Shown here one piece after another: positions 25,878-33,932 of a stretch of DNA of 64,000 nucleotides. A model generated the notes under the pieces. It saw nothing but the letters and a program-made list of their open reading frames with translations, made no database searches and was not told where the DNA came from. The position numbers were made by a program, and so were the translations under genes. Position 1 is the first letter of the stretch, and every line of letters begins with the position of its first letter. Source of the stretch: Cohnella sp. SGD-V74 (GTDB lineage: Bacteria > Bacillota > Bacilli > Paenibacillales > Paenibacillaceae); assembly GCF_003001675.1 (NCBI RefSeq), contig NZ_PVYW01000016.1, positions 1-64,000 of the forward strand. Reading direction: 5' to 3'.

Positions 25878-26888
25878 ATGACGAGCGTTGTTTTTGCCGA
25901 AGGCAGGAAGTTCGATTTGACGGCGATCGGCCGGCTGTGCATCGACTTGAACGCCAATGAGATCAACCGTCCGATGGAGCAGACGATGACGTTCACGAAA
26001 TATGTGGGCGGCTCTCCGGCCAACATCGCGATCGGCGTCAGCCGACTGGGGCGCAGGACGGCGTTTATCGGCAAAATCGCCGACGACCAGATGGGACGTT
26101 TCATTCGCGGCTATCTGGACAAGGAAGGCATCGAGACGCGAAACGTCGTGACCGACACGACGGGCGCGGTGACCGGGCTTGCTTTTACCGAAATCAAGAG
26201 CCCGACGGAATGCAGCATCCTGATGTACCGGGATAACGTTGCGGATTTGAAGCTCAGCCCTTCCGAAGTCGACGAGTCGCTGATTGCGGACAGCAAGGCG
26301 CTGCTCGTCTCGGGGACGGCATTGGCGGCCAGCCCGTCGCGCGAGGCGGTGCTTCTCGCCGTCGATTATGCTCGCAGGCACGGCACGAAGGTTGTTTTCG
26401 ATCTCGATTACCGTCCGTACACATGGCAGTCGGAGGAGGAGACGGCGGCGTATTACAATCTGGTCGCGGAGAAGAGCGACATTATCGTAGGCACGCGCGA
26501 AGAGTTCGACTGCATGGAGAAGTTCGAGGCCAACCCGGGGCACGACGACCGGATTACCGCCTCCAAGTGGTTCGGCTACGCTGCGGGCATCGTCATTATC
26601 AAGCACGGCAAGGAAGGCTCGATCGCGTACAGCGCGGACGGGCAGGAGCATAGGGCCAGATCGTTTCCGGCCAAGGTAATCAAGACGTTCGGTGCGGGAG
26701 ATTCGTACGCTGCCGGATTCATTCACGGACTCCTGTCGGGCTGGACGATCGGCAAAAGCATGGAATTCGGCAGCGCCGCGGCCAGCATCGTCATTTCGAG
26801 CCACAGCTGCTCGGACGCGATGCCGACCGCCGCGCAGGTGACGGACTATATCGAACGCTGCGGCCGCGGCGAGATTACGGCGGGCTGA
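25878..26888 (+). CDS. iolC: 5-dehydro-2-deoxygluconokinase
   Basis: PfkB-family kinase that phosphorylates 2-deoxy-5-keto-gluconate. 336 residues: substrate lid region YVGGSPANIAIGVSRLG near 44-60 and the anion-hole/catalytic motif FGAGDSYAAGFIHGL with catalytic Asp275. Start codon 1 bp after the iolE stop, ribosome binding site AAGGAGGG inside iolE. Its product needs IolJ aldolase, which is not in this window. Confidence 0.95.
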   Translation: MTSVVFAEGRKFDLTAIGRLCIDLNANEINRPMEQTMTFTKYVGGSPANIAIGVSRLGRRTAFIGKIADDQMGRFIRGYLDKEGIETRNVVTDTTGAVTGLAFTEIKSPTECSILMYRDNVADLKLSPSEVDESLIADSKALLVSGTALAASPSREAVLLAVDYARRHGTKVVFDLDYRPYTWQSEEETAAYYNLVAEKSDIIVGTREEFDCMEKFEANPGHDDRITASKWFGYAAGIVIIKHGKEGSIAYSADGQEHRARSFPAKVIKTFGAGDSYAAGFIHGLLSGWTIGKSMEFGSAAASIVISSHSCSDAMPTAAQVTDYIERCGRGEITAG

Positions 26889-26930
26889 GCGCAAGCGAGC
26901 GTTCGCAACTAACGGAAAAGAGGGAACACG

Positions 26931-28376
26931 ATGACCGCAACGCTTAAAAATTGGATCGCAGGACAATGGGTGGAATCGGGCGCAACGGAGGTTGAGGAAG
27001 TATTCAATCCGGCAACGGAGGAGGTGCTGGCCCGCGTTCCCCTGTCCGGGGAAGCAGACGTCGACGCGGCGGTGAGCGCCGCGAAACAGGCGTTCGCGAC
27101 GTGGAGCCGGACGCCGGTGCCGCGCCGGGCGCGGATTTTGTTCAAGTATCAGCAGCTGCTCGTCGCGCATTGGGAGGAGCTGGCGCGGCTCATTACGCAG
27201 GAGAACGGCAAAAGCTACGCCGAAGCGTACGGGGAAGTGCAGCGCGGCATCGAATGCGTCGAATTCGCCGCGGGCGCCCCGTCGCTGATGATGGGCAAGC
27301 AGCTTCCCGACATCGCATCGAATCTGGAATCCGGCATGTACCGGTATCCGATTGGCGTCGTCGGCGGGATTACGCCGTTTAATTTTCCGATGATGGTGCC
27401 GTGCTGGATGTTCCCGCTGGCGATCGCCTGCGGCAACGCGTTCGTACTGAAGCCGTCGGAGCGTACGCCGCTGCTGGCCAATCGGCTGGCGGAGCTGTTC
27501 CATGAAGCCGGCCTGCCGGCAGGGGTGCTGAACGTCGTTCACGGCGGACGCGACGTCGTTAATGGACTGCTGGCGCATCCGGGCATTCAGGCGATTTCGT
27601 TCGTCGGCTCGCAGCCGGTCGCCGAATACGTCTACAAGACCGGCTCGGCCCACGGCAAACGCGTGCAGGCGCTGGCCGGCGCCAAAAACCACTCGATCGT
27701 CCTGCCCGACGCCAACCTGGATCTGACGGTCAAGGAAATCGTCAGCGCGGCGTTCGGCTCCGCGGGCGAGCGGTGCATGGCCTGCGCCGTCGTCATCGCC
27801 GTCGGCGGCATCGGCGACGAATTGGTGAAGCGGCTGGCCGCGGCCGCCGACGCCCTCAAGATCGGCAACGGCTTGCAGGAAGGCACGTTCCTCGGCCCCG
27901 TCATCCGTGCCTCCCATAAGGAGCGCACGCTCGGCTACATCGCTTCCGGCGAAGCGGAGGGCGGCGTGCTCGTTCGGGACGGCCGCGGTGACGCAGCGGC
28001 GCAAGGCGACGGCTACTTTGTCGGACCGACGATTTTCGATCAGGTCGGCTGCGAGATGAAAATTTGGAAGGACGAAATTTTCGCTCCGGTGCTGTCGGTG
28101 ATGCGCGCGGATACGCTGGCGGAAGCGATCGAGATCGCCAACCGTTCGGAATTCGCCAACGGCGCCTGCTTGTTCACGGACAGCGGCAGCAGCGTGCGGC
28201 AGTTCCGCGAGACGATCGACGCGGGCATGCTCGGCATCAACTTGGGCGTTCCGGCGCCGATGGCGTTTTTCCCGTTCTCCGGCTGGAAGAAATCGTTCTA
28301 CGGCGATCTCCATGCGAACGGCACGGACGGAGTCGAATTTTACACCCGCAAAAAAATGGTGACCGCCCGTTGGTAG
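26931..28376 (+). CDS. iolA: Methylmalonate-semialdehyde dehydrogenase (acylating)
   Basis: CoA-dependent, NAD-linked dehydrogenase (mmsA/iolA) converting malonate semialdehyde from inositol, or methylmalonate semialdehyde from valine, to acetyl- or propionyl-CoA. 481 residues. Catalytic Cys282 in GSAGERCMACAVV, GGITPFNFPMMVPCWMFPLA for cofactor binding, and the C-terminus FYTRKKMVTARW typical of this family. It lacks the general-base Glu of other aldehyde dehydrogenases, as expected for the acylating group. Fourth gene of the inositol operon, 42 bp after iolC. Confidence 0.95.
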   Translation: MTATLKNWIAGQWVESGATEVEEVFNPATEEVLARVPLSGEADVDAAVSAAKQAFATWSRTPVPRRARILFKYQQLLVAHWEELARLITQENGKSYAEAYGEVQRGIECVEFAAGAPSLMMGKQLPDIASNLESGMYRYPIGVVGGITPFNFPMMVPCWMFPLAIACGNAFVLKPSERTPLLANRLAELFHEAGLPAGVLNVVHGGRDVVNGLLAHPGIQAISFVGSQPVAEYVYKTGSAHGKRVQALAGAKNHSIVLPDANLDLTVKEIVSAAFGSAGERCMACAVVIAVGGIGDELVKRLAAAADALKIGNGLQEGTFLGPVIRASHKERTLGYIASGEAEGGVLVRDGRGDAAAQGDGYFVGPTIFDQVGCEMKIWKDEIFAPVLSVMRADTLAEAIEIANRSEFANGACLFTDSGSSVRQFRETIDAGMLGINLGVPAPMAFFPFSGWKKSFYGDLHANGTDGVEFYTRKKMVTARW

Positions 28377-28419
28377 GGCAGACGAGCCGCGACGCGGAAA
28401 AGAAGGATGGCAGACGAAC

Positions 28420-29433
28420 ATGAAGAAAATCAGAATCGGCATCATCGGAGCGGGCAGAATCGGCAAAATCCATGCCGACAATCTCCTGAGACATCCGCAG
28501 GCGGAAATCGCGGCAATCGGCGACCTGTTCGCCGGCGACGAATTGAACGAATGGGCGAAGCAGCGAGGCATTCCCGTTGTTACGCGCAACAGCGACGATA
28601 TTATCGGCGATCCGAGCATCGACGCCGTCTTCATCTGCTCCTCGACGGATACGCACGTTCCGCTGATCAAGCAGGCCGCGGGTCAGGGCAAGCATATTTT
28701 CTGCGAGAAGCCGGTCAGTATGGACATTCGCCAGACGGAGGAAGCGCTCGAAGCGGTCAGGCTTGCGGGAGTGAAGCTGCAGGTCGGCTTTAACCGCAGA
28801 TTCGATCACAACTACCGGCGCATTCGCGAGCATGTGAACACGGGAGCGATTGGGGACGTGCAGCTCGTCAAGATTACGTCCCGCGATCCCGCGCCGCCGT
28901 CGGAGGAGTACATCGGCAGCTCGGGCGGCATGTTCATGGACATGATGATCCACGATTTCGACATGGCCCGGTACTTGTCCGGCCTTGAGGTGGAGGAAGT
29001 GTACGCCCAAGGCGGCGTGCTGATCGATCCGGTATTCGGCAAGCATGGCGATGTGGATACGGCGATCGTGACGCTGCGTTTTGCCGGAGGCGCCTTCGGG
29101 GTCATCGATTGCAGCCGCAAGGCGTCTTACGGGTACGATCAGCGCGCGGAGGTGTTCGGCTCCAAGGGCTCTGCGGCGACGGCGAACGATCATCCGAATA
29201 CGGCCGTGCTGAGCACCGCCGAAGGCATATGGAGCGACAAGCCGCTGTACTTCTTCCTGGAGCGCTACGAAGCGGCGTATCGCGACGAGATCGAACGGTT
29301 CGTCGATTGCCTCGTTCGGGGCGAGGCGCTGCCGGTGGACGGCCGGGACGGAGCGGCGGCGGAAAAAATCGCGCTGGCCGCGAAGCTGTCTTTGCAGCGG
29401 AACCGGCCCGTGAAGCTGTCGGAGATCGATTAG
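28420..29433 (+). CDS. iolG: Myo-inositol 2-dehydrogenase
   Basis: First step of inositol catabolism: NAD-dependent oxidation of myo-inositol to scyllo-inosose. 337 residues, Gfo/Idh/MocA family. Rossmann motif IGIIGAGRIGKIHADNLLR (8-26), catalytic Lys in CEKPVSMD (about 94-101), GFNRRFDHNYR, and the substrate-site DMMIHDFDMARYL. 43 bp after iolA. Several iolG-like genes act on scyllo- or chiro-inositol, but the operon context favours the myo enzyme. Confidence 0.93.
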   Translation: MKKIRIGIIGAGRIGKIHADNLLRHPQAEIAAIGDLFAGDELNEWAKQRGIPVVTRNSDDIIGDPSIDAVFICSSTDTHVPLIKQAAGQGKHIFCEKPVSMDIRQTEEALEAVRLAGVKLQVGFNRRFDHNYRRIREHVNTGAIGDVQLVKITSRDPAPPSEEYIGSSGGMFMDMMIHDFDMARYLSGLEVEEVYAQGGVLIDPVFGKHGDVDTAIVTLRFAGGAFGVIDCSRKASYGYDQRAEVFGSKGSAATANDHPNTAVLSTAEGIWSDKPLYFFLERYEAAYRDEIERFVDCLVRGEALPVDGRDGAAAEKIALAAKLSLQRNRPVKLSEID

Positions 29434-29454
29434 GAGAAGGGGGGAGACGACGCG

Positions 29455-30267
29455 ATGAGTCATCTGATAGTCAGTCCGGTCGTTCCGGGCGCGGGAGACC
29501 GGCCGATGCTGTCGATTACGCCGGAATCGGCCGGCTGGGACTATGTGGGGTTCGAGACGTACCGGCTGCGGGCGGGAGAGAAGCTGGCCCGGCCTAGCGG
29601 GGACAGCGAAGTCTGTCTCGTGCTGGTGGAAGGCAAGGCGCATGTGGCGACTTCCGCGCAGAGCTGGCGGGACGTCGGCCAACGCATGAGCGTGTTCGAG
29701 CAAATTCCTCCCTATGCCGTCTATGTCCCGAACGACGACCGTTACGAGGTAGAGGCGGTCACCGATCTGGAGCTGGCGGTCTGCCGGGCTCCGGGCCGGG
29801 GCAACCACGCCGCTCGCCTCATTACGCCTGCGGAGATCGGCGTCGAGGTGCGGGGCGAGGGTACGACGCAGCGGTTCATTCACAATATTTTGCCCGAGGG
29901 GCAGCCGGCCGACAGCCTGCTTGTCGTGGAAGTCTTCACGCCGCAGGGGCACTGGTCCAGCTTTCCGCCGCACAAGCACGACCGGGACGCGCTGCCGGAG
30001 GAGTCTCTGCTGGAAGAAACCTACTATTATCGAGTCCAGCCCGAGCAAGGCTTCGCGATCCAGCGGGTGTACACGGACGACCGGTCGCTCGACGAGACGC
30101 TGGCGGTGAAGAACGGGGAAGCGGTGCTGGTGCCTAAAGGCTATCACCCCGTCTCCGCGCCTCCCGGCTACGACGTCTACTATCTAAACGTTATGGCCGG
30201 CCCTGTTCGTACGTGGAAGTTCTACAATGATCCGGACCACGCCTGGCTGGCTCAGCCCCGTAAGTAA
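29455..30267 (+). CDS. iolB: 5-deoxy-glucuronate isomerase
   Basis: Isomerises 5-deoxy-glucuronate to 2-deoxy-5-keto-gluconate, the substrate of IolC. 270 residues, double cupin. Metal-binding and family motifs HWSSFPPHKHDRDALPEES, ETYYYRVQPEQGFAIQRVYT and PKGYHPVSAPPGYDVYYLNV are all present. Ribosome binding site AGAAGGGGGGAG. The last codons and the stop lie in sequence resembling the terminus of the MITE family, CCCCGTAAGTAAGG, so the end of the gene may have been shaped by an element insertion. Confidence 0.95.
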   Translation: MSHLIVSPVVPGAGDRPMLSITPESAGWDYVGFETYRLRAGEKLARPSGDSEVCLVLVEGKAHVATSAQSWRDVGQRMSVFEQIPPYAVYVPNDDRYEVEAVTDLELAVCRAPGRGNHAARLITPAEIGVEVRGEGTTQRFIHNILPEGQPADSLLVVEVFTPQGHWSSFPPHKHDRDALPEESLLEETYYYRVQPEQGFAIQRVYTDDRSLDETLAVKNGEAVLVPKGYHPVSAPPGYDVYYLNVMAGPVRTWKFYNDPDHAWLAQPRK

Positions 30268-30329
30268 GGACGCACAAGAGGGGAGCGAAGGTAAAGAAGA
30301 AGCATCTATCTCCTGGAGACTGCAAGTAG
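30251..30329. mobile_element. Remnant half-copy of the 218 bp MITE-like element
   Basis: From the end of iolB the sequence follows the left half of the 218 bp element: GTAAGTAAGGACGCAC, a purine-rich stretch, then AGCATCTATCTCCTGGAG and ACTGC, the latter identical to copy 1 over about 20 bases. The rest of the element and the right terminus are missing. Confidence 0.65.
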
Positions 30330-30339
30330 GCCGCCAGGC

Positions 30340-30368
30340 TTGCAATAAGCGGAAAATCGTCGGATAAT
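30340..30368 (+). promoter_or_regulatory. Promoter of the LacI gene after iolB
   Basis: TTGCAA (30340-30345), 17 bp spacer, GATAAT (30363-30368), about 60 bp before the regulator's start codon. It would let the regulator be expressed independently of the iol operon. Confidence 0.5.
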
Positions 30369-30427
30369 GACCGGAAAGGGGGCGTTTTCGTCAACCCTGA
30401 TCGAAATTTTCTAAAATGAGGTTGACT

Positions 30428-31441
30428 ATGAAAGCGACCACGATCTATGACGTCGCCAAGGAAGCGGGCGTGTCCATCGCGACCGTCTCCAACGCGATCA
30501 ACGGCAAAGGAAACGTCAGCAAGAAGAGGCGCGACGAAATTTTCAAGGTGATGGAGCGGCTGCAGTATCAGCCCAGCGTAATCGCTTCGGCCCTGATGGG
30601 CAAAAAAACGTACACGCTCGGGCTGCTTATTCCCGACGTCTCCAACCCCTTTTTCTCCGAGATTGCCCGTTCCGTAGAGGATTTGGCGCATTCGGCCGGA
30701 TACAGCGTGATTGTGTGCAGCACCGACAACAAGGACGAGCGCGTGGATAAATATTTGCGCCTGCTCGAGCAGAAAAGCGTGGACGGCATCCTGATCGGAA
30801 CCGGGACGGAAAACGGGGAGACGCTGACGCAGCTGGCGGAGAAGTCGATTCCGATCGTCATGATCGCCCGGGAAGCGGCGGGCGTGTCCGCGCACAGCGT
30901 CCTGACGGACGACTTCAAGGGCGGCGGGCTGGCCGCCGAGCATCTGCTCGCGCTCGGTCATTCCCGGATGGCGATCCTGGCGGAGAAGCTTGAGGTGAGC
31001 AGCAGCGTCGAACGGGTGAGGGGCTTTCGCTTCGCCCTGTTCGAGGCCGGCATCGCCCTGGGCAACGACGGCGTCGTCTCCTGCGATTCCAGCATCAAGG
31101 CCGGCAAGAAGGCCGCCGCCGCCCTGCTCGCCCGGGAGGAACGCCCTTCGGCGATCTTTTGCTGCAACGACTTGCTGGCGATTGGAGCGCTGCAAGCGGC
31201 CAAGGAAGCAGGCGTGAAGGTGCCGGAGCAGCTGTCGATCATCGGCTTCGACGATACGATCCTGTCGACGGTCACCAATCCCGCGCTCACAACGATCGCC
31301 CAGCCGATGGACCAGATGGTCAAGCTGGCGTTCGGCTTGCTGATCGGCGCTCCGGAGAGCGGACAACCGATCAGACAGCGAATCGTGATGCCGCCGGGTC
31401 TGATCGTCCGGGAGTCAACGGGCGAGCCTCCGGGCTCTTAA
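30428..31441 (+). CDS. LacI family regulator, probable regulator of the iol operon
   Basis: 337 residues. N-terminal helix-turn-helix TIYDVAKEAGVSIATVSNAI, hinge helix region YQPSVIASALMGKKTYTLGL, then a periplasmic-binding-protein-like effector domain (LLIPDVSNPFFSEIARSVED, DGILIGTGTENGE, CNDLLAIGALQAAKEAGVKV, IIGFDDTILST). ATG 30428 is chosen over 30416 because GAGGT lies 7 bases before it. Placed downstream of iolB, it probably binds the AAGCGCTT palindromes before iolD and perhaps the one at 31644. B. subtilis uses the DeoR-type IolR instead, so control differs here. The effector, perhaps an inositol intermediate, is unknown. Confidence 0.88.
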   Translation: MKATTIYDVAKEAGVSIATVSNAINGKGNVSKKRRDEIFKVMERLQYQPSVIASALMGKKTYTLGLLIPDVSNPFFSEIARSVEDLAHSAGYSVIVCSTDNKDERVDKYLRLLEQKSVDGILIGTGTENGETLTQLAEKSIPIVMIAREAAGVSAHSVLTDDFKGGGLAAEHLLALGHSRMAILAEKLEVSSSVERVRGFRFALFEAGIALGNDGVVSCDSSIKAGKKAAAALLAREERPSAIFCCNDLLAIGALQAAKEAGVKVPEQLSIIGFDDTILSTVTNPALTTIAQPMDQMVKLAFGLLIGAPESGQPIRQRIVMPPGLIVRESTGEPPGS

Positions 31442-31596
31442 AACGGGGGCTTCCGAGCTCCTGACGGGACTTCGACAACGACAATCCAATATGACTTCTA
31501 ATGCCACCGGACCACCGCCGTAGGTCTTTTTTCCATGGTCAAAATAGAGTTGAAAAAGCTGCGAAAAATCCCTTGTTTTTTTCATTCAAAAGGGGC

Positions 31597-31625
31597 TTGC
31601 AATCGCATGACACCCCATGTATGAT
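31597..31625 (+). promoter_or_regulatory. Promoter of the peptide-type ABC operon
   Basis: TTGCAA (31597-31602), 17 bp spacer, TATGAT (31620-31625). Three LacI-type palindromes follow within 160 bp. The leader to the start codon at 31864 is about 230 nt and shows no recognisable riboswitch fold. Confidence 0.6.
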
Positions 31626-31643
31626 ACTAATCAAACGCTTACA

Positions 31644-31655
31644 TTAAGCGCTTAC
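31644..31655. promoter_or_regulatory. LacI-type operator, AAGCGCTT core
   Basis: TTAAGCGCTTAC has the same core as the two operators before iolD, just downstream of the -10 at 31620. It may link this transport operon to the iol regulator. Confidence 0.55.
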
Positions 31656-31708
31656 AATAAGCCCGAAGACAACAGGGGTACGATTTTAATTCTCTTTTTA
31701 CATGTGTA

Positions 31709-31722
31709 TTAAACCGGTTTAA
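31709..31722. promoter_or_regulatory. LacI-type operator TTAAACCGGTTTAA, first copy
   Basis: Perfect 14 bp palindrome with central CG. An identical copy is centred exactly 60 bp downstream. Likely bound by the LacI protein encoded at the end of the operon (38755). Confidence 0.7.
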
Positions 31723-31768
31723 CAATCAGTCGTTAATCTGTGTTGAGCGGGTCGATCCTGCACTTTAA

Positions 31769-31782
31769 TTAAACCGGTTTAA
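31769..31782. promoter_or_regulatory. LacI-type operator TTAAACCGGTTTAA, second copy
   Basis: Identical to the palindrome at 31709, 60 bp apart, close to six helical turns, which suits looping. Confidence 0.7.
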
Positions 31783-31863
31783 TGTCTGAGGAGGTGGCCA
31801 ATGCGGCCCGAACGGCCGTACGCAAGGAACTAAACGATCGAAATTATTCCTGGAGGGGTTACC

Positions 31864-33834
31864 TTGAAAAGAAGCAAATCGATTTTGGTTCTATTTCTAT
31901 GCGTGGTCGTATTCGTCGTAGGCTGCACGAGCAATAAATCCGCCGAGCCAAGCTCCAGCGCGACGACGAAACCGACGGAGACGACGGAGGTCAAGCCGGT
32001 TGAAACAGAAGGAACAGAGGGCACGAAGGAAGCGCCGATGCTTGCTGCTCTCGTATCTGACGGTAAACTGCCTCCTGTCGAAGAGCGCATGCCGGTTCCC
32101 GGCGACATCATGATCGAACCCGTCGTCGAGGAGATCGGTCAATATGGCGGAGATTGGAAGATGGCTTGGAACGGTCCCAGCGACAAATGGGGGATCGGGA
32201 TGATTACGGAGGAAGCGCTCTTCCGCTTCACCAAAGAGGGAGACAAGGTGGAGCCGAACGTAGCCAAGGGCTTCGAGGTGAACGAAGATTCCACAGTCTT
32301 CACGATTCATCTGCGCGAAGGCATGAAGTGGTCGGACGGCATGCCGTTTACGGCGGACGACGTTCTGTTCTACTGGGAGCACATGTTGACGAAGGAAACG
32401 TTCGGCAAAAAGATCTATGATGCCTACTATTCCGTAGATCCGGTTTCCGGTGAGAAAGTGCTGGCGGATATTAAGAAGGTGGATGATTACACCTTTACGG
32501 TAACGCACAAGTATCCGAGCGTACAATTCCTGGAGCGTGTGGCGATCGACAACAAATGGTTTTTCGCTCCGGCGCATTTCCATAAAACGATACTCCCGGA
32601 ACTCGTCGGAGAAGAGAAAACGCTGGAAATTACGAAGCAATGGGGCTTCGAGGATCCGAAGCAATTCCTGGTGGAGACGGGCTACTACTACTGGCTCTAT
32701 CCGCAAATCCCGACGCTTCGGCCATGGGTAGCCAAAACCGACCCGAACAGTGATCAGTTTATTCTGGAACGCAATCCGTTTTACTGGAAGACGGACGAGC
32801 AGGGCCAACAGCTGCCGTACATAGATCGCATCGTTCAGACCAAAATCCAGGATCCAAGTCAAAGGCTGCTAGGCACCTTGTCCGGAGATTATAATTTTGG
32901 CCAATTCGGCGCTAACGATTTTACCGTCTTGAAGGAGAATGAGAAGAAGGGCGACTTCCGCGTCATTCTATGGACGCAGCCGACCTGGTCCAGCGAGGGA
33001 ATTCAGTTGAACCAGACGACGCAAGATCCGAACTTGCGCAAGCTGTTCCAAGACATCCGCTTCCGGGAAGCTCTCTCTATCGGTGTTAACCGCGAAGAAG
33101 TGTCGGACATCGTGACGAACGGTTTGGCCGATCCGATTCAAGCTTCGGTTCCGGAAGGCGTTATCGGCTATCAGGAAGGTTGGGCGCAGCAATGGGCTGA
33201 GTTCAATCCGGATCGGGCAAACCAGTTGCTGGATGAGATCGGTTTGACGCAGCGGGACAGAAACAACTTCCGTTTGAACGCCGACGGCTCCGAGCTGACG
33301 CTTACGATCTACGAAGCGGATCCGAACAAGAACACATTCCTTGAATTGCTGAAAAAGTACTTTGAGGATCTGGGATTGAAAACGGACATCAAGCTGGTAG
33401 AGGGCGGCGCGCTCTTCGATCTGAAATACGCGAACGAGGTTCCGATTCATACCGAGAACATTTCCGTCGCTAACGTAGCTTTCCGGCCAGACACGCTAGT
33501 GCCATTGCGCATCATTACGCCATGGTTCGGCCATTACGGCTTGTATTCCCAATCGGGCGGCACCGACGGCGTGAAGCCGGAAGGCGATGTCGCGAAGATT
33601 CTGGAGCTGTGGAATCAAATTAAAGCGAGCAAGAGCACGGATGAGATCAACCGGCTTAGCGACGAGATTTACAAGATTCACAGAAACAATCAATGGGTGA
33701 TCGGTTATGCGGGTCCTACACCGGCAATTACCGTCGCATCGAACTCGATGCGCAACATTCCATCCGACCTCGTATCGGTGGATGAATACCGCGGATTGGG
33801 ACACGCGCATCCGGCGCAATTCTTCATTAAATAA
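31864..33834 (+). CDS. ABC transporter substrate-binding lipoprotein, family 5 (peptide/oligosaccharide type)
   Basis: 656 residues. Signal peptide with lipobox VVGC (MKRSKSILVLFLCVVVFVVGC), a Ser/Thr/Glu-rich tether to about residue 55, then the SBP family 5 fold: KDGDKVEPNVAKGFEV-type N-lobe, VFTIHLREGMKWSDGMPFTA, DDVLFYWEHML, FREALSIGVNREEVSDIV. TTG start behind TGGAGGGGTTACC. Family 5 proteins bind peptides, but several bind oligosaccharides; control by LacI proteins here points to a sugar or glycoside ligand. First gene of a complete Dpp/Opp-like importer. Confidence 0.92.
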   Translation: MKRSKSILVLFLCVVVFVVGCTSNKSAEPSSSATTKPTETTEVKPVETEGTEGTKEAPMLAALVSDGKLPPVEERMPVPGDIMIEPVVEEIGQYGGDWKMAWNGPSDKWGIGMITEEALFRFTKEGDKVEPNVAKGFEVNEDSTVFTIHLREGMKWSDGMPFTADDVLFYWEHMLTKETFGKKIYDAYYSVDPVSGEKVLADIKKVDDYTFTVTHKYPSVQFLERVAIDNKWFFAPAHFHKTILPELVGEEKTLEITKQWGFEDPKQFLVETGYYYWLYPQIPTLRPWVAKTDPNSDQFILERNPFYWKTDEQGQQLPYIDRIVQTKIQDPSQRLLGTLSGDYNFGQFGANDFTVLKENEKKGDFRVILWTQPTWSSEGIQLNQTTQDPNLRKLFQDIRFREALSIGVNREEVSDIVTNGLADPIQASVPEGVIGYQEGWAQQWAEFNPDRANQLLDEIGLTQRDRNNFRLNADGSELTLTIYEADPNKNTFLELLKKYFEDLGLKTDIKLVEGGALFDLKYANEVPIHTENISVANVAFRPDTLVPLRIITPWFGHYGLYSQSGGTDGVKPEGDVAKILELWNQIKASKSTDEINRLSDEIYKIHRNNQWVIGYAGPTPAITVASNSMRNIPSDLVSVDEYRGLGHAHPAQFFIK

Positions 33835-33858
33835 CGAAGCTTGTTCGACATCGCAAGC

Positions 33859-33893
33859 GGTAACGGGGAATTCGCGTTCCCCGTTATCGTTTT
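33859..33893 (+). terminator. Intercistronic stem-loop after the binding protein
   Basis: GTAACGGGGAA, loop TTCGCG, TTCCCCGTTAT, then CGTTTTCCC. A strong hairpin between the binding-protein gene and the first permease, with a weak T-run: probably a partial terminator that keeps binding protein in excess. Confidence 0.65.
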
Positions 33894-33932
33894 CCCGAGG
33901 GTTCCAACAGCAAGGGAGAGGATTGGGTACGG

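Noticed and set aside
25731..28670. A 979-residue open frame antisense to iolC and iolA
   Set aside because: Shadow of two strongly recognised genes in GC-rich DNA.
31630..31643. CcpA cre site before the peptide-type ABC operon
   Set aside because: AATCAAACGCTTACA matches only part of the cre consensus; the neighbouring LacI palindromes are much stronger.
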